Assembly: GCA_024809215.1 (NCBI GenBank)
Contig: JANUBW010000009.1
Coordinates: 186,001 to 250,000 of the forward strand
Direction of reading: 5' to 3'
Origin: Niastella sp. OAS944
GTDB lineage: Bacteria > Bacteroidota > Bacteroidia > Chitinophagales > Chitinophagaceae
DNA: 64,000 nt
Below the pieces are notes generated by a model. It made no database searches. It had not been told where the DNA came from and saw nothing but the letters and a program-made list of their open reading frames with translations. The translations under genes and the position numbers were made by a program. Below, piece by piece: positions 27,347 through 36,259 of the stretch (the stretch's first letter is position 1; each line of letters starts with the position of its first letter).

Positions 27347-28066
27347 ATGCCAAAAGCGCCAAAATGGTTCAATGATACAGTTGAGACCTTATTAGGCTCA
27401 AAAATGCCGCGGGTAAAGGTTACAGAAACGGAATATTTAAATCCTTTTATAAAAAGAATACGTTTGCAGGGTGAGCTGAACGACTGGCATTGCCATGCTG
27501 GTTATGCCACAGGCGTAAGAATAAGCGATACGGAATACAGGAATTATACCCCTTCGTTTGATGATGTGGAAAATGGGATCGTTGAATTAATTGTTCATTT
27601 GCATGGCGATGGCCCCGGCAGCCGGTATATGAACAATTTATCAATCGGCGATGAGCTTAAACTTATAATGCCGCGCGGAAAGAAAGTATATAGTGAAGAT
27701 GTAAAGCAGTATTTCTTCTTTGGCGATGAAACAACACTGGCAATGGCCTGTGCATTAAATGAAAGGGCAAAGAAAAATAAAGCGTTGTTGCATTTTTACT
27801 TTGAATTAGATGCAGAAAATAAGAACATTCCAGCTATTTTGGGGTTAGATAATTATAGCGTTTTCAGTAAGAATAAAACGTTAGCCAATGTTGAGCTTGT
27901 GAACCAATTGCCAATGTTTCAAATGCCTGGTTATAAAGAGGCCACGTTTATTGTAAGCGGTAATGCAACATCGGTGCAAACAGTAAGGCGGGCAATAAAG
28001 CAATACGGGGTAAGTGGTAGTATAATTGCCCAGGCATATTGGGCCGCAGGTAAAACAGGTTTATAA
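27347..28066 (+). CDS. Siderophore-interacting (SIP) FAD-dependent oxidoreductase
   Basis: 239 aa from the ATG at 27347; a TTG 54 bp upstream gives an unlikely extension. The flavin-binding RxYT motif is RNYTPS (R65, Y67, T68), followed by HLHGDGPGSRYMNNL, the phosphate-binding loop typical of SIP proteins. The C-terminus ends QAYWAAGKTGL, matching the family's YW-x-x-G-x-T ending. SIPs use NAD(P)H or ferredoxin electrons to reduce ferric siderophores in the cytosol and free the iron. It starts 79 bp after the AraC gene and ends 14 bp before the CDF transporter. Confidence 0.85.
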   Translation: MPKAPKWFNDTVETLLGSKMPRVKVTETEYLNPFIKRIRLQGELNDWHCHAGYATGVRISDTEYRNYTPSFDDVENGIVELIVHLHGDGPGSRYMNNLSIGDELKLIMPRGKKVYSEDVKQYFFFGDETTLAMACALNERAKKNKALLHFYFELDAENKNIPAILGLDNYSVFSKNKTLANVELVNQLPMFQMPGYKEATFIVSGNATSVQTVRRAIKQYGVSGSIIAQAYWAAGKTGL

Positions 28067-28079
28067 TAAAGTTATTTTT

Positions 28080-28991
28080 ATGTCACATCATCATCATCAC
28101 CACTCAAATACAAAAGGGCTGTCGGTAGCTTTCTGGCTTAACCTGGTGTTTTCAATCATTGAAGTTGCCGGTGGTATTTTCACCAATTCAACAGCCATTA
28201 TTGCCGATGCATTTCACGATTTTATGGATGCCATGACCATTGGCGCGGCTGTGTGGCTGGAGAGAGTGTCTGCAAAAAAGCGCACTCCAAAATTCACCTA
28301 TGGCTACAAACGTTTTTCATTACTGGCGGCACTGGGTATGTCGGTTTTTATTTTGGTAGGCGCTGTTTTGATGTGTATAGCGGCTGTGAGATCTTTCTAT
28401 CACCCTGAACCCGTAAACAGCAGCGGCATGTTATGGATAGCCGTGTTGGGTATTGCTATTAATGGATTAGCCTTTTGGCGCATGCAAAAGGATGAGCACG
28501 ATCATCATCACGATCATGGTCATGTTCACAGCCATAATAGCAGGGCGGTAATGCTGCATTTATTGGAAGATGTGTTGGGCTGGGTGGCTGTTTTAATTGG
28601 TGCTGCCATTATTTATTATACCGGCTGGTATTGGATAGATGGTGTATTGGCGATAGCCATTGCGGTATTTATAGGGTACAACGCCATAAGAAATCTTATG
28701 AGTACAGCAAGTGTATTATTGCAATCGATACCAGAGAATGTAGATGTTGAAAAGCTTTCGAATGAATTGAGTCATATTGAAGGTGTAAAAAACATTCACG
28801 ATCTGCATGTATGGAGCCTCGATGGAAATTTTAACGTTGCTACTTTACACGCAGTGGTGCAGGCTTCAGAAGAAAGACAAAAGGATAACATCTTTTCTGC
28901 AATGATAAACGTGCTGAAAAAACATCATATTCAGCACCCTACAATTCAACTGGAAACTACGATGGATAAATGTGGGTTGGTGGGGTGTTGA
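28080..28991 (+). CDS. Cation diffusion facilitator (CDF) zinc/cobalt-type exporter
   Basis: 303 aa from the ATG at 28080. This start gives the short His-rich leader MSHHHHHHSN, normal for the gene and not a cloning tag. Six membrane helices are visible. The transport site is H46xxxD50 (FHDFMD, helix 2) and H160xxxD164 (HLLED, helix 5), as in ZitB/CzcD-like zinc exporters. A second His/Asp-rich loop (EHDHHHDHGHVHSH) lies between helices 4 and 5. The C-terminal cytosolic domain has the LHVWSLDG segment. It should pump divalent metal out in exchange for protons. The first codon lies 14 bp after the SIP gene. Confidence 0.92.
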   Translation: MSHHHHHHSNTKGLSVAFWLNLVFSIIEVAGGIFTNSTAIIADAFHDFMDAMTIGAAVWLERVSAKKRTPKFTYGYKRFSLLAALGMSVFILVGAVLMCIAAVRSFYHPEPVNSSGMLWIAVLGIAINGLAFWRMQKDEHDHHHDHGHVHSHNSRAVMLHLLEDVLGWVAVLIGAAIIYYTGWYWIDGVLAIAIAVFIGYNAIRNLMSTASVLLQSIPENVDVEKLSNELSHIEGVKNIHDLHVWSLDGNFNVATLHAVVQASEERQKDNIFSAMINVLKKHHIQHPTIQLETTMDKCGLVGC

Positions 28992-28996
28992 GTGTT

Positions 28997-29317
28997 TTAA
29001 TCAATAATATTCAATTGGTTTATCACTTTATTGTAATACTGTTTCCCAATAGGAACGGCTTCTCCGGCCACTACGAAATGGTCGCGGGCAATATCATCAA
29101 TGAAAAAAATTGAAACTGCATAAGACCGATGTGTTTGAATAAACATTTTCGGCGGAAGTTTTTTTAACGCTGTAGATAAGCTCGATCGCACCATGAAAAA
29201 AGTTTTGTCAGAAAGAACGATCCTGGTATAGTTCCCTTCTGTAGCCAGGCACATTACATCTTCAGGATCAACATTTTTCAATTTTTTATTTTGCCAAACG
29301 AAGAATGGATAAAACAT
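28997..29317 (-). CDS. Stand-alone LytTR DNA-binding domain protein
   Basis: 106 aa containing only a LytTR domain: EDVMCLATEGNYTRIVLSDK, FIQTHRSYAVSIFFID and the C-terminal VPIGKQYYNKVINQL. No receiver domain or membrane segment is attached, so how it senses a signal is unclear. It is convergent with the CDF gene, with stops only a few bases apart, and upstream of it lies the 580-bp repeat region. It may regulate that neighbourhood or itself (inference). Confidence 0.85.
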   Translation of the reverse strand: MFYPFFVWQNKKLKNVDPEDVMCLATEGNYTRIVLSDKTFFMVRSSLSTALKKLPPKMFIQTHRSYAVSIFFIDDIARDHFVVAGEAVPIGKQYYNKVINQLNIID

Positions 29318-29486
29318 AACGAATGCGCTTTGAGGTTATAGGATGACAATTTAAAAATAAGTTCGCAATTAATCCATTGTTTGTGTTTGGGTGACGCATT
29401 TACTTCTGGTATTTTCTTTAACCACAATGATACCCATATGCCAGTGTACTTCCTTCGGCTGGGTTCCTTGTTGCTACCCCGGAATC

Positions 29487-29578
29487 CGAGGACCCAAAGA
29501 GGAGTTTCGAGGACAACCCGAGGATGTTACAAGGTTGCATACAATGAGAAACAGGATAGCATCGAGGTGTTTTCGAGG
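29487..29578. repeat. CGAGG words phased at multiples of about 11 bp
   Basis: CGAGG motifs begin at 29487, 29508, 29519, 29563 and 29574, giving steps of 21, 11, 44 and 11 bp. They therefore fall on nearly one face of the helix. They sit in the otherwise gene-free 29318-29897 interval, just ahead of the 22-bp array. The frame open through part of this region has no family features and I do not call it a gene. Confidence 0.55.
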
Positions 29579-29600
29579 TTGCAATTGACTAAATATGCGG

Positions 29601-29751
29601 TTCATCACACCGTTTCTATAGGTTCGTCACACCCATTTCCCAAGTTCGTCACATCTGAAAATGCATTTCCGGGGAGAAAATGCAGTTCGTCACACCGGTT
29701 TTCGAAGCTCGTCACGCCCAGTGGCAAACCCCGTCACATTTCTGAAAAAAC
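29601..29751. repeat. Degenerate 22-bp direct-repeat array (TTCGTCACACC core)
   Basis: Six units start at 29601, 29623, 29645, 29686, 29708 and 29730. Each has an 11-bp core TTCRTCACAYC-like and an 11-bp variable half. The GTCAC core recurs at steps of 22, 22, 41, 22 and 22 bp; the 41-bp step looks like two units with 3 bp lost. A 22-bp period is two helical turns, as in protein-binding iterons. It lies about 150-300 bp upstream of the 29898 gene. The variable halves differ and the cores are only 11 bp, so it is not CRISPR. Confidence 0.75.
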
Positions 29752-29897
29752 AGGCTGAATTCTGTTCTACATTTGATCCATCAATCAAGGCCAAAGGAGT
29801 TTCGCTCAGGGCTAACAGGAAGAGCGAACCTGTGAACCCTCTCCGCGGCAGCGATTGAGGACAGAAACAAATTTTTACACTTTTAATTTTTAGTCTT

Positions 29898-30467
29898 ATG
29901 GCACATTCAGACAATAGCGTAGTAACACGCAAACTCAAAGGAACCCTCGGTAAAGAACTCGTTTTTCGCGAGTGGGAGGGTAAAACAGTAGTAGCAAAAG
30001 CGCCCGGTAAGCGCAAAGGCAAACCAACGGAAAAACAAGCCGAAACACAGGAAAAATTCCTGCTGGCTTCAAGGTTTGCACGGGCAGTTATTAATAATCC
30101 AGATCAGGGCCTGGCAGAAGCTTATGGCACTGGATTGAGACCAAGGCAGAACGTGTTTAGTAGAGCACTGGAAGACTGTATGTCTCCGCCCGTTGTTAAA
30201 AGTATCACTACACGAAGATATAAAGGCGCAGCCGGCGATAAGATCGTTGTTCGTGCAATAGATGATTTTCGCGTAGTAAGTGTACTGGTAGAAATATATG
30301 CTGCCAATGGTACATTACTGGAATCAGGTAATGCTGAAATGGACGAAAATACGCTCGATTTTATTTACACAGCCACGCAGGTAAACAATCCACTGGCCGG
30401 TAGTAAAATAGTAGCTATTGCAACCGATGTTCCCCGTAATGAAGGAATGTTGGAAGTAACATTGTAA
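29898..30467 (+). CDS. Uncharacterised 189-aa protein
   Basis: 189 aa, no signal peptide or membrane segment. The N-terminal about 75 residues are basic (KLKGTLGKELVFREWEGKT, APGKRKGKPTEKQ) and could bind nucleic acid or a partner. The middle region (EKFLLASRFARAVINNPDQG) is helical. The C-terminal half (about 100-189) reads like an immunoglobulin-type beta-sandwich (KIVVRAIDDFRVVSVLVEIY, AGSKIVAIATDVP). I do not recognise the family. It is a lone unit: an unusual phased-repeat region lies upstream and a strong terminator directly after it. Confidence 0.8.
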   Translation: MAHSDNSVVTRKLKGTLGKELVFREWEGKTVVAKAPGKRKGKPTEKQAETQEKFLLASRFARAVINNPDQGLAEAYGTGLRPRQNVFSRALEDCMSPPVVKSITTRRYKGAAGDKIVVRAIDDFRVVSVLVEIYAANGTLLESGNAEMDENTLDFIYTATQVNNPLAGSKIVAIATDVPRNEGMLEVTL

Positions 30468-30478
30468 TGCAATTACCA

Positions 30479-30510
30479 GGGATCACGCCACGTGGCGTGA
30501 TCCCCTTTTT
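30479..30510 (+). terminator. Rho-independent terminator after the 189-aa gene
   Basis: A perfect 10-bp stem, GGATCACGCC (30480-30489) with GGCGTGATCC (30494-30503), surrounds an ACGT loop and is followed by CC and five Ts. Confidence 0.9.
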
Positions 30511-30552
30511 CAAATGAATTTTTATGAGCAGGTTATCTAAAGCCATTAATTA

Positions 30553-32931
30553 TCATTCACTCCGCAAACTCTTTACCGGGTTAGCCACCGCCGCTTTTAT
30601 TGCCTGTAAACTCACCGTCAATAAAGTGATGGCAATTGCTGCACCGGCTGCAATCAGGAACACATTGAGCCCAATGGTTACGCGCCATGCATATTGCTGC
30701 AGCCAGTTCTGTAAGAAATACAAGGCCAGGGGCGAAGCAATGAGGCAACTGATGAGTACAAGTATAATAAAATCCCTGGTCAGTATCACCCACAGTTGCA
30801 ATAAGGATGCGCCCAGTATTTTTCGAATACCTATTTCGCGTGTGCGTTGATCTGCCATATAAGCCGCAAGGCCAAATAAGCCCAGGCAGGAGGTGAAAAT
30901 AGCGAGACCGGCAAACAAACCGGCCAGTTTTCCGATAAGAATTTCCAGGTTGAACTTTTGAGCGTAACTGGCATCGGCAAACTCAAAATTATAAGGATAA
31001 GCCGGGTTGTATTTATTAAATGCGGCAGTAAGTTTCGCCAATGCATCGGTTGGATTAATAGTAGGCGATAAACGATATATGATAGCACTGTGCTGACCCG
31101 GTCTTCTTAAAAAAATGGTAGGCTCAGCAGGCGCAAAAGGCGATACCATTAACGCATCTTTATATACCCCTGCTATTCGCAAATTCTTACCCTGAAAGTT
31201 GATCACCTGGTTCAATGGTTCTTTAAGTCGCATTTGTTTAACGGCCGCTTCATTAAAAACAACACTGGTGGTATCGGCGCTTCCATTAAAATCTCTACCC
31301 ATCAGTAACGACATGCCCATTGTTTTGAAATAATCTTCGCCCGTCACTACCACACCCATACGCACCGTTTCATTAGGTTGTTTACCTGGCCATTGCTCAA
31401 CATCGGAATGCCAGTACACATTTGTAGCCGGGCTGGTTGAATGGGTCATGTTTTCAATAACACCTTGTTGTAATAGTTCGTTTTTTAGTGCGGTATAATT
31501 ACGACTAAGGTCATCTGAGGAGTAGTTAAACATCAGCCGGCTCAGCTCGAAACCCGATGGGCGGCTTTTCGCATATTGTATTTGCCGGTATATAATGACG
31601 GTGCTAATGATCAATGCTACTGAACAACTGAATTGCAGTACTACCAGTATTTTTCGGGGCAGGGTAACCGCATGGCCCCATTGCATGGAACCCTTCAATA
31701 CTTTTACCGGTTGAAAAGACGAGAGGTAAAATGCCGGCCGGCTGCCTGCTATAAGCGCAGTGATCAACATGCAGATCATAGTTGCCAGCCAGAATTTACC
31801 GCTTGTAAAAGGTATTTGTATTGTTCTTCCTGTAAGGGTATTGAACGCGGGCAAAGCCAATTGTACCAGCGCCAACGATAATATAAAAGAAATAAAAGTG
31901 AGTAAGAACGATTCTGTTAAAAATTGCAGCACAAGGTTTTTACGTTGTGAACCCATTACCTTACGTACGCCTACTTCGCGTTGTCTTTTGCGTGACCGTG
32001 CAGTAGTTAAATTTATGAAGTTGATACAGGCTATTAGTAAAACCAGCAAACCGATGGCGCTGAACATTCGTACGTACTCAATAAAACCGGTAACCGGTTG
32101 TCCGTTCCTGAATTCACTATACAAATGCCAGTCCTTCAACGCATGAAGTATCACATCTGTATTCATGAAATTTATATTCTTCCTGTCGATCTTCTCAATG
32201 TCTTTTATTTTGTTTGCTAAACTGGCATAAGAAGCGCCTTGTTTCAAACGAATAAATACCTGGTAAGAGTTTTGTTCAAAACCTGCAGCCCTATTGAATT
32301 TCACCATGGCGTCGTTTTGCTCATAATAACTGAAGGGCACCAGGTAGTTGAATGAAAGCGATGAATTGGCAGGCAGGTCTTTTAAAATACCAGTTACTTT
32401 TAGTTCATGCTGGTTATCGAACCGAACGGTTTGGCCTATAGGATGTGCATCGCCGAATAATGTTTTGGCTGTGGATTGTGTAAGTACAATAGAGTAGGGG
32501 TCTGATAAAACGGTGTTTGCATTACCTTCCAATAAGGGATACTGAAACATTTTCAGGAAATCACTATTGATCTGTGCGCCTGCCAGGTAAAACTTTTTAT
32601 CTGCAACCCGTAATCCGTGTGGTACCATCCAGTCGCTTTCGGCCACATATTCAATTTCGGGGAACTGGCTGCGTAAAACATCGGCCAGTTTTAATGAAGC
32701 GGAATTGAAAGTAAGGATCTGTCCGTTGTTATTAAAGTTCTTTTTAACCTGATACAATTGCTCATAGTTTGGCAGAAAACGGTCGTAGCTATATTCATTG
32801 TATGACCATAAACCTATCAACAGGGCAACCGCCATGCCTATCGCCAAACCCATTATATTTAAGATGCTATACGCTTTATTTTTGATCAGGTTACGCCATG
32901 CGGTTTTAAAGTAGTTGGTGAACATAAACAA
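30553..32931 (-). CDS. MacB/FtsX-type ABC transporter permease
   Basis: 792 aa with the eight-helix double FtsX layout common in Bacteroidota. The N-terminal helix (about 20-42) is followed by a MacB periplasmic core (about 45-245), three helices (about 285-420), a second helix (about 430), a second periplasmic domain and three C-terminal helices. Family marks are FKTAWRNLIKNKAYSILNI at the start and the EIGIRKILGAS motif before the last helices; RKRQREVGVRKVMGS is the first-half equivalent. It would couple cytosolic ATP hydrolysis to envelope work (lipoprotein, peptide or drug export), but no ATPase gene is adjacent. An ATG two codons in is an alternative start. Confidence 0.9.
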   Translation of the reverse strand: MFMFTNYFKTAWRNLIKNKAYSILNIMGLAIGMAVALLIGLWSYNEYSYDRFLPNYEQLYQVKKNFNNNGQILTFNSASLKLADVLRSQFPEIEYVAESDWMVPHGLRVADKKFYLAGAQINSDFLKMFQYPLLEGNANTVLSDPYSIVLTQSTAKTLFGDAHPIGQTVRFDNQHELKVTGILKDLPANSSLSFNYLVPFSYYEQNDAMVKFNRAAGFEQNSYQVFIRLKQGASYASLANKIKDIEKIDRKNINFMNTDVILHALKDWHLYSEFRNGQPVTGFIEYVRMFSAIGLLVLLIACINFINLTTARSRKRQREVGVRKVMGSQRKNLVLQFLTESFLLTFISFILSLALVQLALPAFNTLTGRTIQIPFTSGKFWLATMICMLITALIAGSRPAFYLSSFQPVKVLKGSMQWGHAVTLPRKILVVLQFSCSVALIISTVIIYRQIQYAKSRPSGFELSRLMFNYSSDDLSRNYTALKNELLQQGVIENMTHSTSPATNVYWHSDVEQWPGKQPNETVRMGVVVTGEDYFKTMGMSLLMGRDFNGSADTTSVVFNEAAVKQMRLKEPLNQVINFQGKNLRIAGVYKDALMVSPFAPAEPTIFLRRPGQHSAIIYRLSPTINPTDALAKLTAAFNKYNPAYPYNFEFADASYAQKFNLEILIGKLAGLFAGLAIFTSCLGLFGLAAYMADQRTREIGIRKILGASLLQLWVILTRDFIILVLISCLIASPLALYFLQNWLQQYAWRVTIGLNVFLIAAGAAIAITLLTVSLQAIKAAVANPVKSLRSE

Positions 32932-33074
32932 TGTTGCAGGTTAATAATACAGGCTGCTGCCTAAGCATGCCAATAAAGTGCCATTGATAAATTCAAGTGA
33001 GAACCAACCGGTTGTTAAATAAAGTTTTCAGGTAATTGTTCGGTTTTGATACGTTTAATGTCCGCTGGAGAACA

Positions 33075-33082
33075 TATTTTTG
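33075..33082 (+). promoter_or_regulatory. Possible -7 box TATTTTTG
   Basis: Matches the Bacteroidota -7 consensus TAnnTTTG, 7 bp before the ATG at 33090. No well-spaced -33 TTG is visible (nearest 27 bp away), so support is partial. Confidence 0.3.
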
Positions 33083-33089
33083 ATGACCG

Positions 33090-33584
33090 ATGAATAAATT
33101 TAAAGCAGCAATACAGATCATAGGCATCAACCCTTTTGTGTCGGTTCCTGAAAAGATCTTACAGAAGATCTTCAAACAGGCAGAAAAAGAAAAAGGCCCC
33201 ATACCTATTTGTGGAACCGTAAATGACAAACCTTATAAGCAAACGCTGGTAAAATATAAAGGCGAATGGCGGCTTTATATAAACACCATCATGCTTAAAG
33301 ATTCACCAAAGCATATTGGGAAAATTATACATGTAACTGTTGAGCATGATCCTGAGCCCAGAACTATACAGGCGCCGGAGAAATTCCTGAAAGCGCTAAA
33401 AGCGAATAAAAAGGCCAAAGCCGTTTTCGACAGCTTAATACCTTCGCTGCAATTGGAGATCGTTCGCTATTTAGCTAATCTTAAAACACCTGAGGCGCTT
33501 GATAAGAACATTACCAGGGCGATCAATTTTTTATTAGGTAAAGAACGATTTATAGGAAGAGATAAACCGGTAAATTCTCGTTAA
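33090..33584 (+). CDS. YdeI/OmpD-associated family protein (DUF1905 plus C-terminal helical domain)
   Basis: 164 aa. The N-terminal about 95 residues form a small beta-barrel of DUF1905 type (FKAAIQIIGINPFVSVPEKI, CGTVNDKPYKQTLVKYKGEW). The C-terminal about 60 residues (FLKALKANKKAKAVFDSL, REYLANL-like IVRYLANLKTPEALDKNITR) match the YdeI/bacteriocin-protection helix pattern. The biochemical role is unknown; relatives have been linked to envelope stress or bacteriocin tolerance. It stands alone, divergent from the permease. Confidence 0.85.
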   Translation: MNKFKAAIQIIGINPFVSVPEKILQKIFKQAEKEKGPIPICGTVNDKPYKQTLVKYKGEWRLYINTIMLKDSPKHIGKIIHVTVEHDPEPRTIQAPEKFLKALKANKKAKAVFDSLIPSLQLEIVRYLANLKTPEALDKNITRAINFLLGKERFIGRDKPVNSR

Positions 33585-33597
33585 CCCGTTAGCTAAT

Positions 33598-34347
33598 TTA
33601 TTTCTTCACCCAGTTAAACGAAACGCTGTAACTGTTGATCTCAGTTTTACTAAAAAGCCCAACGCCCATCCAAAGTGAGGTCCATGGTTTAATACCAACC
33701 ATATTACCCATATTGGCAAAGAAGCTACGGTCTTCCAGTTCAGTTCCACAAGTGCCATTACATTTATAGTAACCATAGCCCGCATATTCAATTCCGCCGG
33801 GTATTTTGTAATATCCGCGTTCAAATTCTATATAAGGATATTTTGCCGGCAGGTTCTTCAAACAGAAGTATGGGTCTTGGGGCCGTACGGCAAGAATGGC
33901 TACGAACTTTGTAAAGGATTCTGTTAAAATAACGCGTGGTAACCAGTTCGCATCTTCGTAGTTTATGGGGCCCTTTAATAATACCGGTTCATTGTGCTGC
34001 AACTGAAACTGCCAGCGTTTCTCCCATTGCAGATCAGTATTGCTTACTTTAACTTTTGTATATAATTGTATGGTGAGCTGGCCGTTACCTTCACTGAATT
34101 CCTTTAACGGTGCGCGTAAGGTATCACCACTGAGCTGTAGTTTTATTGTTTTTGAAACGCCATTGATCTCCCATTCTACTATGGCCGAGTCAATTTTATT
34201 AACGGGCATGTAACCTGTATCTAACCGTATTTCCAGGTTGCCGGGAACTGCCGGAGCCGTACCTTCTTCTTTGCTTTTTTTACATGCACCCAACAGCAAC
34301 CCGCTTAGGATAATACCGGAAAATACAATAGACGTTAACTTTTTCAT
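33598..34347 (-). CDS. Uncharacterised lipoprotein
   Basis: 249 aa. Signal peptide with lipobox LLGAC, so C22 is the lipidated residue, followed by KKSKEEG. The mature part is mainly beta (NLEIRLDTGYMPVNKID, TIKLQLSGDTLRAPLKEF), possibly a lipocalin- or immunoglobulin-like fold. Two cysteines (YKCNGTCGTEL) lie near the end. I do not recognise a family and neighbours give no clue. It ends 14 bp from the convergent YdeI-like gene. Confidence 0.8.
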   Translation of the reverse strand: MKKLTSIVFSGIILSGLLLGACKKSKEEGTAPAVPGNLEIRLDTGYMPVNKIDSAIVEWEINGVSKTIKLQLSGDTLRAPLKEFSEGNGQLTIQLYTKVKVSNTDLQWEKRWQFQLQHNEPVLLKGPINYEDANWLPRVILTESFTKFVAILAVRPQDPYFCLKNLPAKYPYIEFERGYYKIPGGIEYAGYGYYKCNGTCGTELEDRSFFANMGNMVGIKPWTSLWMGVGLFSKTEINSYSVSFNWVKK

Positions 34348-34351
34348 TGTT

Positions 34352-34359
34352 CAAAACTA
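34352..34359 (-). promoter_or_regulatory. Possible -7 box TAGTTTTG (minus strand)
   Basis: Matches TAnnTTTG and ends 4 bp before the start codon of the lipoprotein gene at 34347. If used, transcription would begin at or within the start codon, implying a leaderless mRNA or a later start. No clear -33 element. Confidence 0.3.
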
Positions 34360-34443
34360 CAATGGGTGGCGTTTGATGTAGGCGAAACAGGAATGAAATG
34401 ACATAAATTCAGCATAGAATGTTATTTTAGTACCTTATACATC

Positions 34444-36255
34444 ATGGTTAAGAAAGGAATTGGGGTTATTCTTTTGTGTTTTGCGGGTTTCAGCGTATGG
34501 CCACAGGCCCGGGAGCTTGACTGCCGTAACCTTATTAATAACGGCCGCAGTTTTCTGGGGCAGTTTAAAGCCATCGACGCTATGCAGCAATATCACGAGG
34601 CTGTATTGCTGGCAAGGTCCATCGGAAATAATTATCTCATTGCCATGGCGCTTAGCGGAGCTGGGCAGGCCACCTGGTATGCCGGTAACTTTCAACGGGC
34701 AGCCGATACCATGAAGCTGGCGCTAACCTATTTAAGTGGTAACGATACTGGCGATAAGATCGGCCTCTGGCGAATTCTAAGCAACATTTACGACGATATA
34801 GGCGACTATGTACATGCATTTAAAGCCGTTCAGGAAGCGCTTGCCCTCAACAAAGGATTTGACCGGCAAAATGAGTTGCTCTCGATGGTGCAGGTGGGAA
34901 AGTTGTATAAGAATATTGGCGATTATGAAACCGCCATGGATTATTATCAAAAAGTACTGGCATTGGGGCCAACCAAAGGCTCCTATCCTTTTCGTGAATT
35001 GCATTGTTGTTTGGGCGATCTGTATGTGGCGCGTGGTGAGCCTGATTCTGCAAAGATCTATTACCGGCAGGCATTTCTCGGATTTCCAACCAGCCCCGTC
35101 ATACGTTTGCGGTTAGGTGAATGCCACCTGATGCAACACCATATTGACAGCGCTTCTTTTTACCTTGATTCATTGTATAAAGAAATGATCGTAAAGAACG
35201 ATGTGAACATAGGCATTGGGGTTACCATCGGCATGAGTAAAGTTGCTGAGGCCAGGGGCGATGTGCAAACCGCCCTGCCGCTGGCGCAAAGGGCCTTCGA
35301 CAGGGCTATGCAGTTGGGCGTACATAGGTATAGAACAGATGCAGCAGCCTTACTGGGCAGTTTATACGAACGCCAGGGAAATGCTGCCGCAGCGCTACGC
35401 TATCAGAAATTATTTCATGGCCTAAAAGATTCAGCTATTTCGGATGTATATAAAGGACAGTTGTTTGCATTTAAACAAAAGACCATGCAGGCCGAACAGG
35501 CGGCTTTACTGGCAGCCGTAGAGGCCGATAAAAAACTTGCCCAGCGTACCATATTGATCGTGGCGCTTATTTCGGTGTTAGCCATCGCCCTCATCATCTT
35601 CAGGCACAAGAATGAAAAGCTGCGGCTGAAACAGCGAACAGCCGAACTGGAAATGCAAACGCTGCTTGCTCAAATGAACCCGCATTTTATTTTTAATTGT
35701 CTTTCGGCCATTAATCACAGCATATTGAATAAGGACTCCGATAAAGCCAGTGAATACCTTACCCGGTTTTCACGGCTGATGCGCATGGTGCTGATGAATG
35801 CCAGTAAGAAAACCATAAGCCTGGAAGATGAGTTGGATATGGTGCGCCTGTACTTAACCATGGAACAACTTCGGTTTAAAGATGCGTTTGATTATACCAT
35901 CACCCTGCATGGCGATGTACAGCCCTCCATGGTACAGGTGCCCGGTTTTATTTTGCAACCTTTTTGTGAAAATGCCATTTGGCATGGGTTGTTGCATAAA
36001 GATGGCAAGGGGCAGTTATTAATTGATATACATTTTGAGAATAAACAATTGATCGTTTCGATAAAAGACGATGGTATAGGCCTGGCCGAAGCCGCCCGGC
36101 TGAAAACAAAAGGCAGCGATTCGATGGGACTGAAACTAACGGCAACACGCCTTTGGCTGTTTAATCAGGGAAAGAAGGGCGAATTTCCTTATACTTTACA
36201 AAATAGAAAAGACAGCGAGGGCACCGAAGCTGTTATTAGAATAAATACCCGGTAA
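34444..36255 (+). CDS. TPR-containing LytS-type sensor histidine kinase
   Basis: 603 aa. A signal-like N-terminus (to SVWPQARE) is followed by periplasmic tetratricopeptide repeats (about 30-330). One membrane helix lies at about 368-387 (RTILIVALISVLAIALIIF). The cytosolic His_kinase domain has the phosphoacceptor H414 in QMNPHFIFN. A GHKL ATPase follows (FCENAIWHGLLHKDGKG as N box, IKDDGIGL as G box). It should phosphorylate the LytTR regulator 4 bp downstream. The TPR array suggests it senses a protein or envelope signal. The signal is unknown. Confidence 0.92.
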   Translation: MVKKGIGVILLCFAGFSVWPQARELDCRNLINNGRSFLGQFKAIDAMQQYHEAVLLARSIGNNYLIAMALSGAGQATWYAGNFQRAADTMKLALTYLSGNDTGDKIGLWRILSNIYDDIGDYVHAFKAVQEALALNKGFDRQNELLSMVQVGKLYKNIGDYETAMDYYQKVLALGPTKGSYPFRELHCCLGDLYVARGEPDSAKIYYRQAFLGFPTSPVIRLRLGECHLMQHHIDSASFYLDSLYKEMIVKNDVNIGIGVTIGMSKVAEARGDVQTALPLAQRAFDRAMQLGVHRYRTDAAALLGSLYERQGNAAAALRYQKLFHGLKDSAISDVYKGQLFAFKQKTMQAEQAALLAAVEADKKLAQRTILIVALISVLAIALIIFRHKNEKLRLKQRTAELEMQTLLAQMNPHFIFNCLSAINHSILNKDSDKASEYLTRFSRLMRMVLMNASKKTISLEDELDMVRLYLTMEQLRFKDAFDYTITLHGDVQPSMVQVPGFILQPFCENAIWHGLLHKDGKGQLLIDIHFENKQLIVSIKDDGIGLAEAARLKTKGSDSMGLKLTATRLWLFNQGKKGEFPYTLQNRKDSEGTEAVIRINTR

Positions 36256-36259
36256 AGCT

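Noticed and set aside
28080-28103. Six-His leader as a sign of vector contamination
   Set aside because: It continues smoothly into an intact CDF exporter with another His-rich loop and native flanking genes; natural His clusters are common in this family.
29601-29751. Possible CRISPR array
   Set aside because: Cores are only about 11 bp, degenerate, with 11-bp variable halves; no cas genes in the window.
29381-29758. 125-codon open frame over the phased-repeat region
   Set aside because: The 22-bp period is not a multiple of three, so the repeats run through all frames; no start context or family features.
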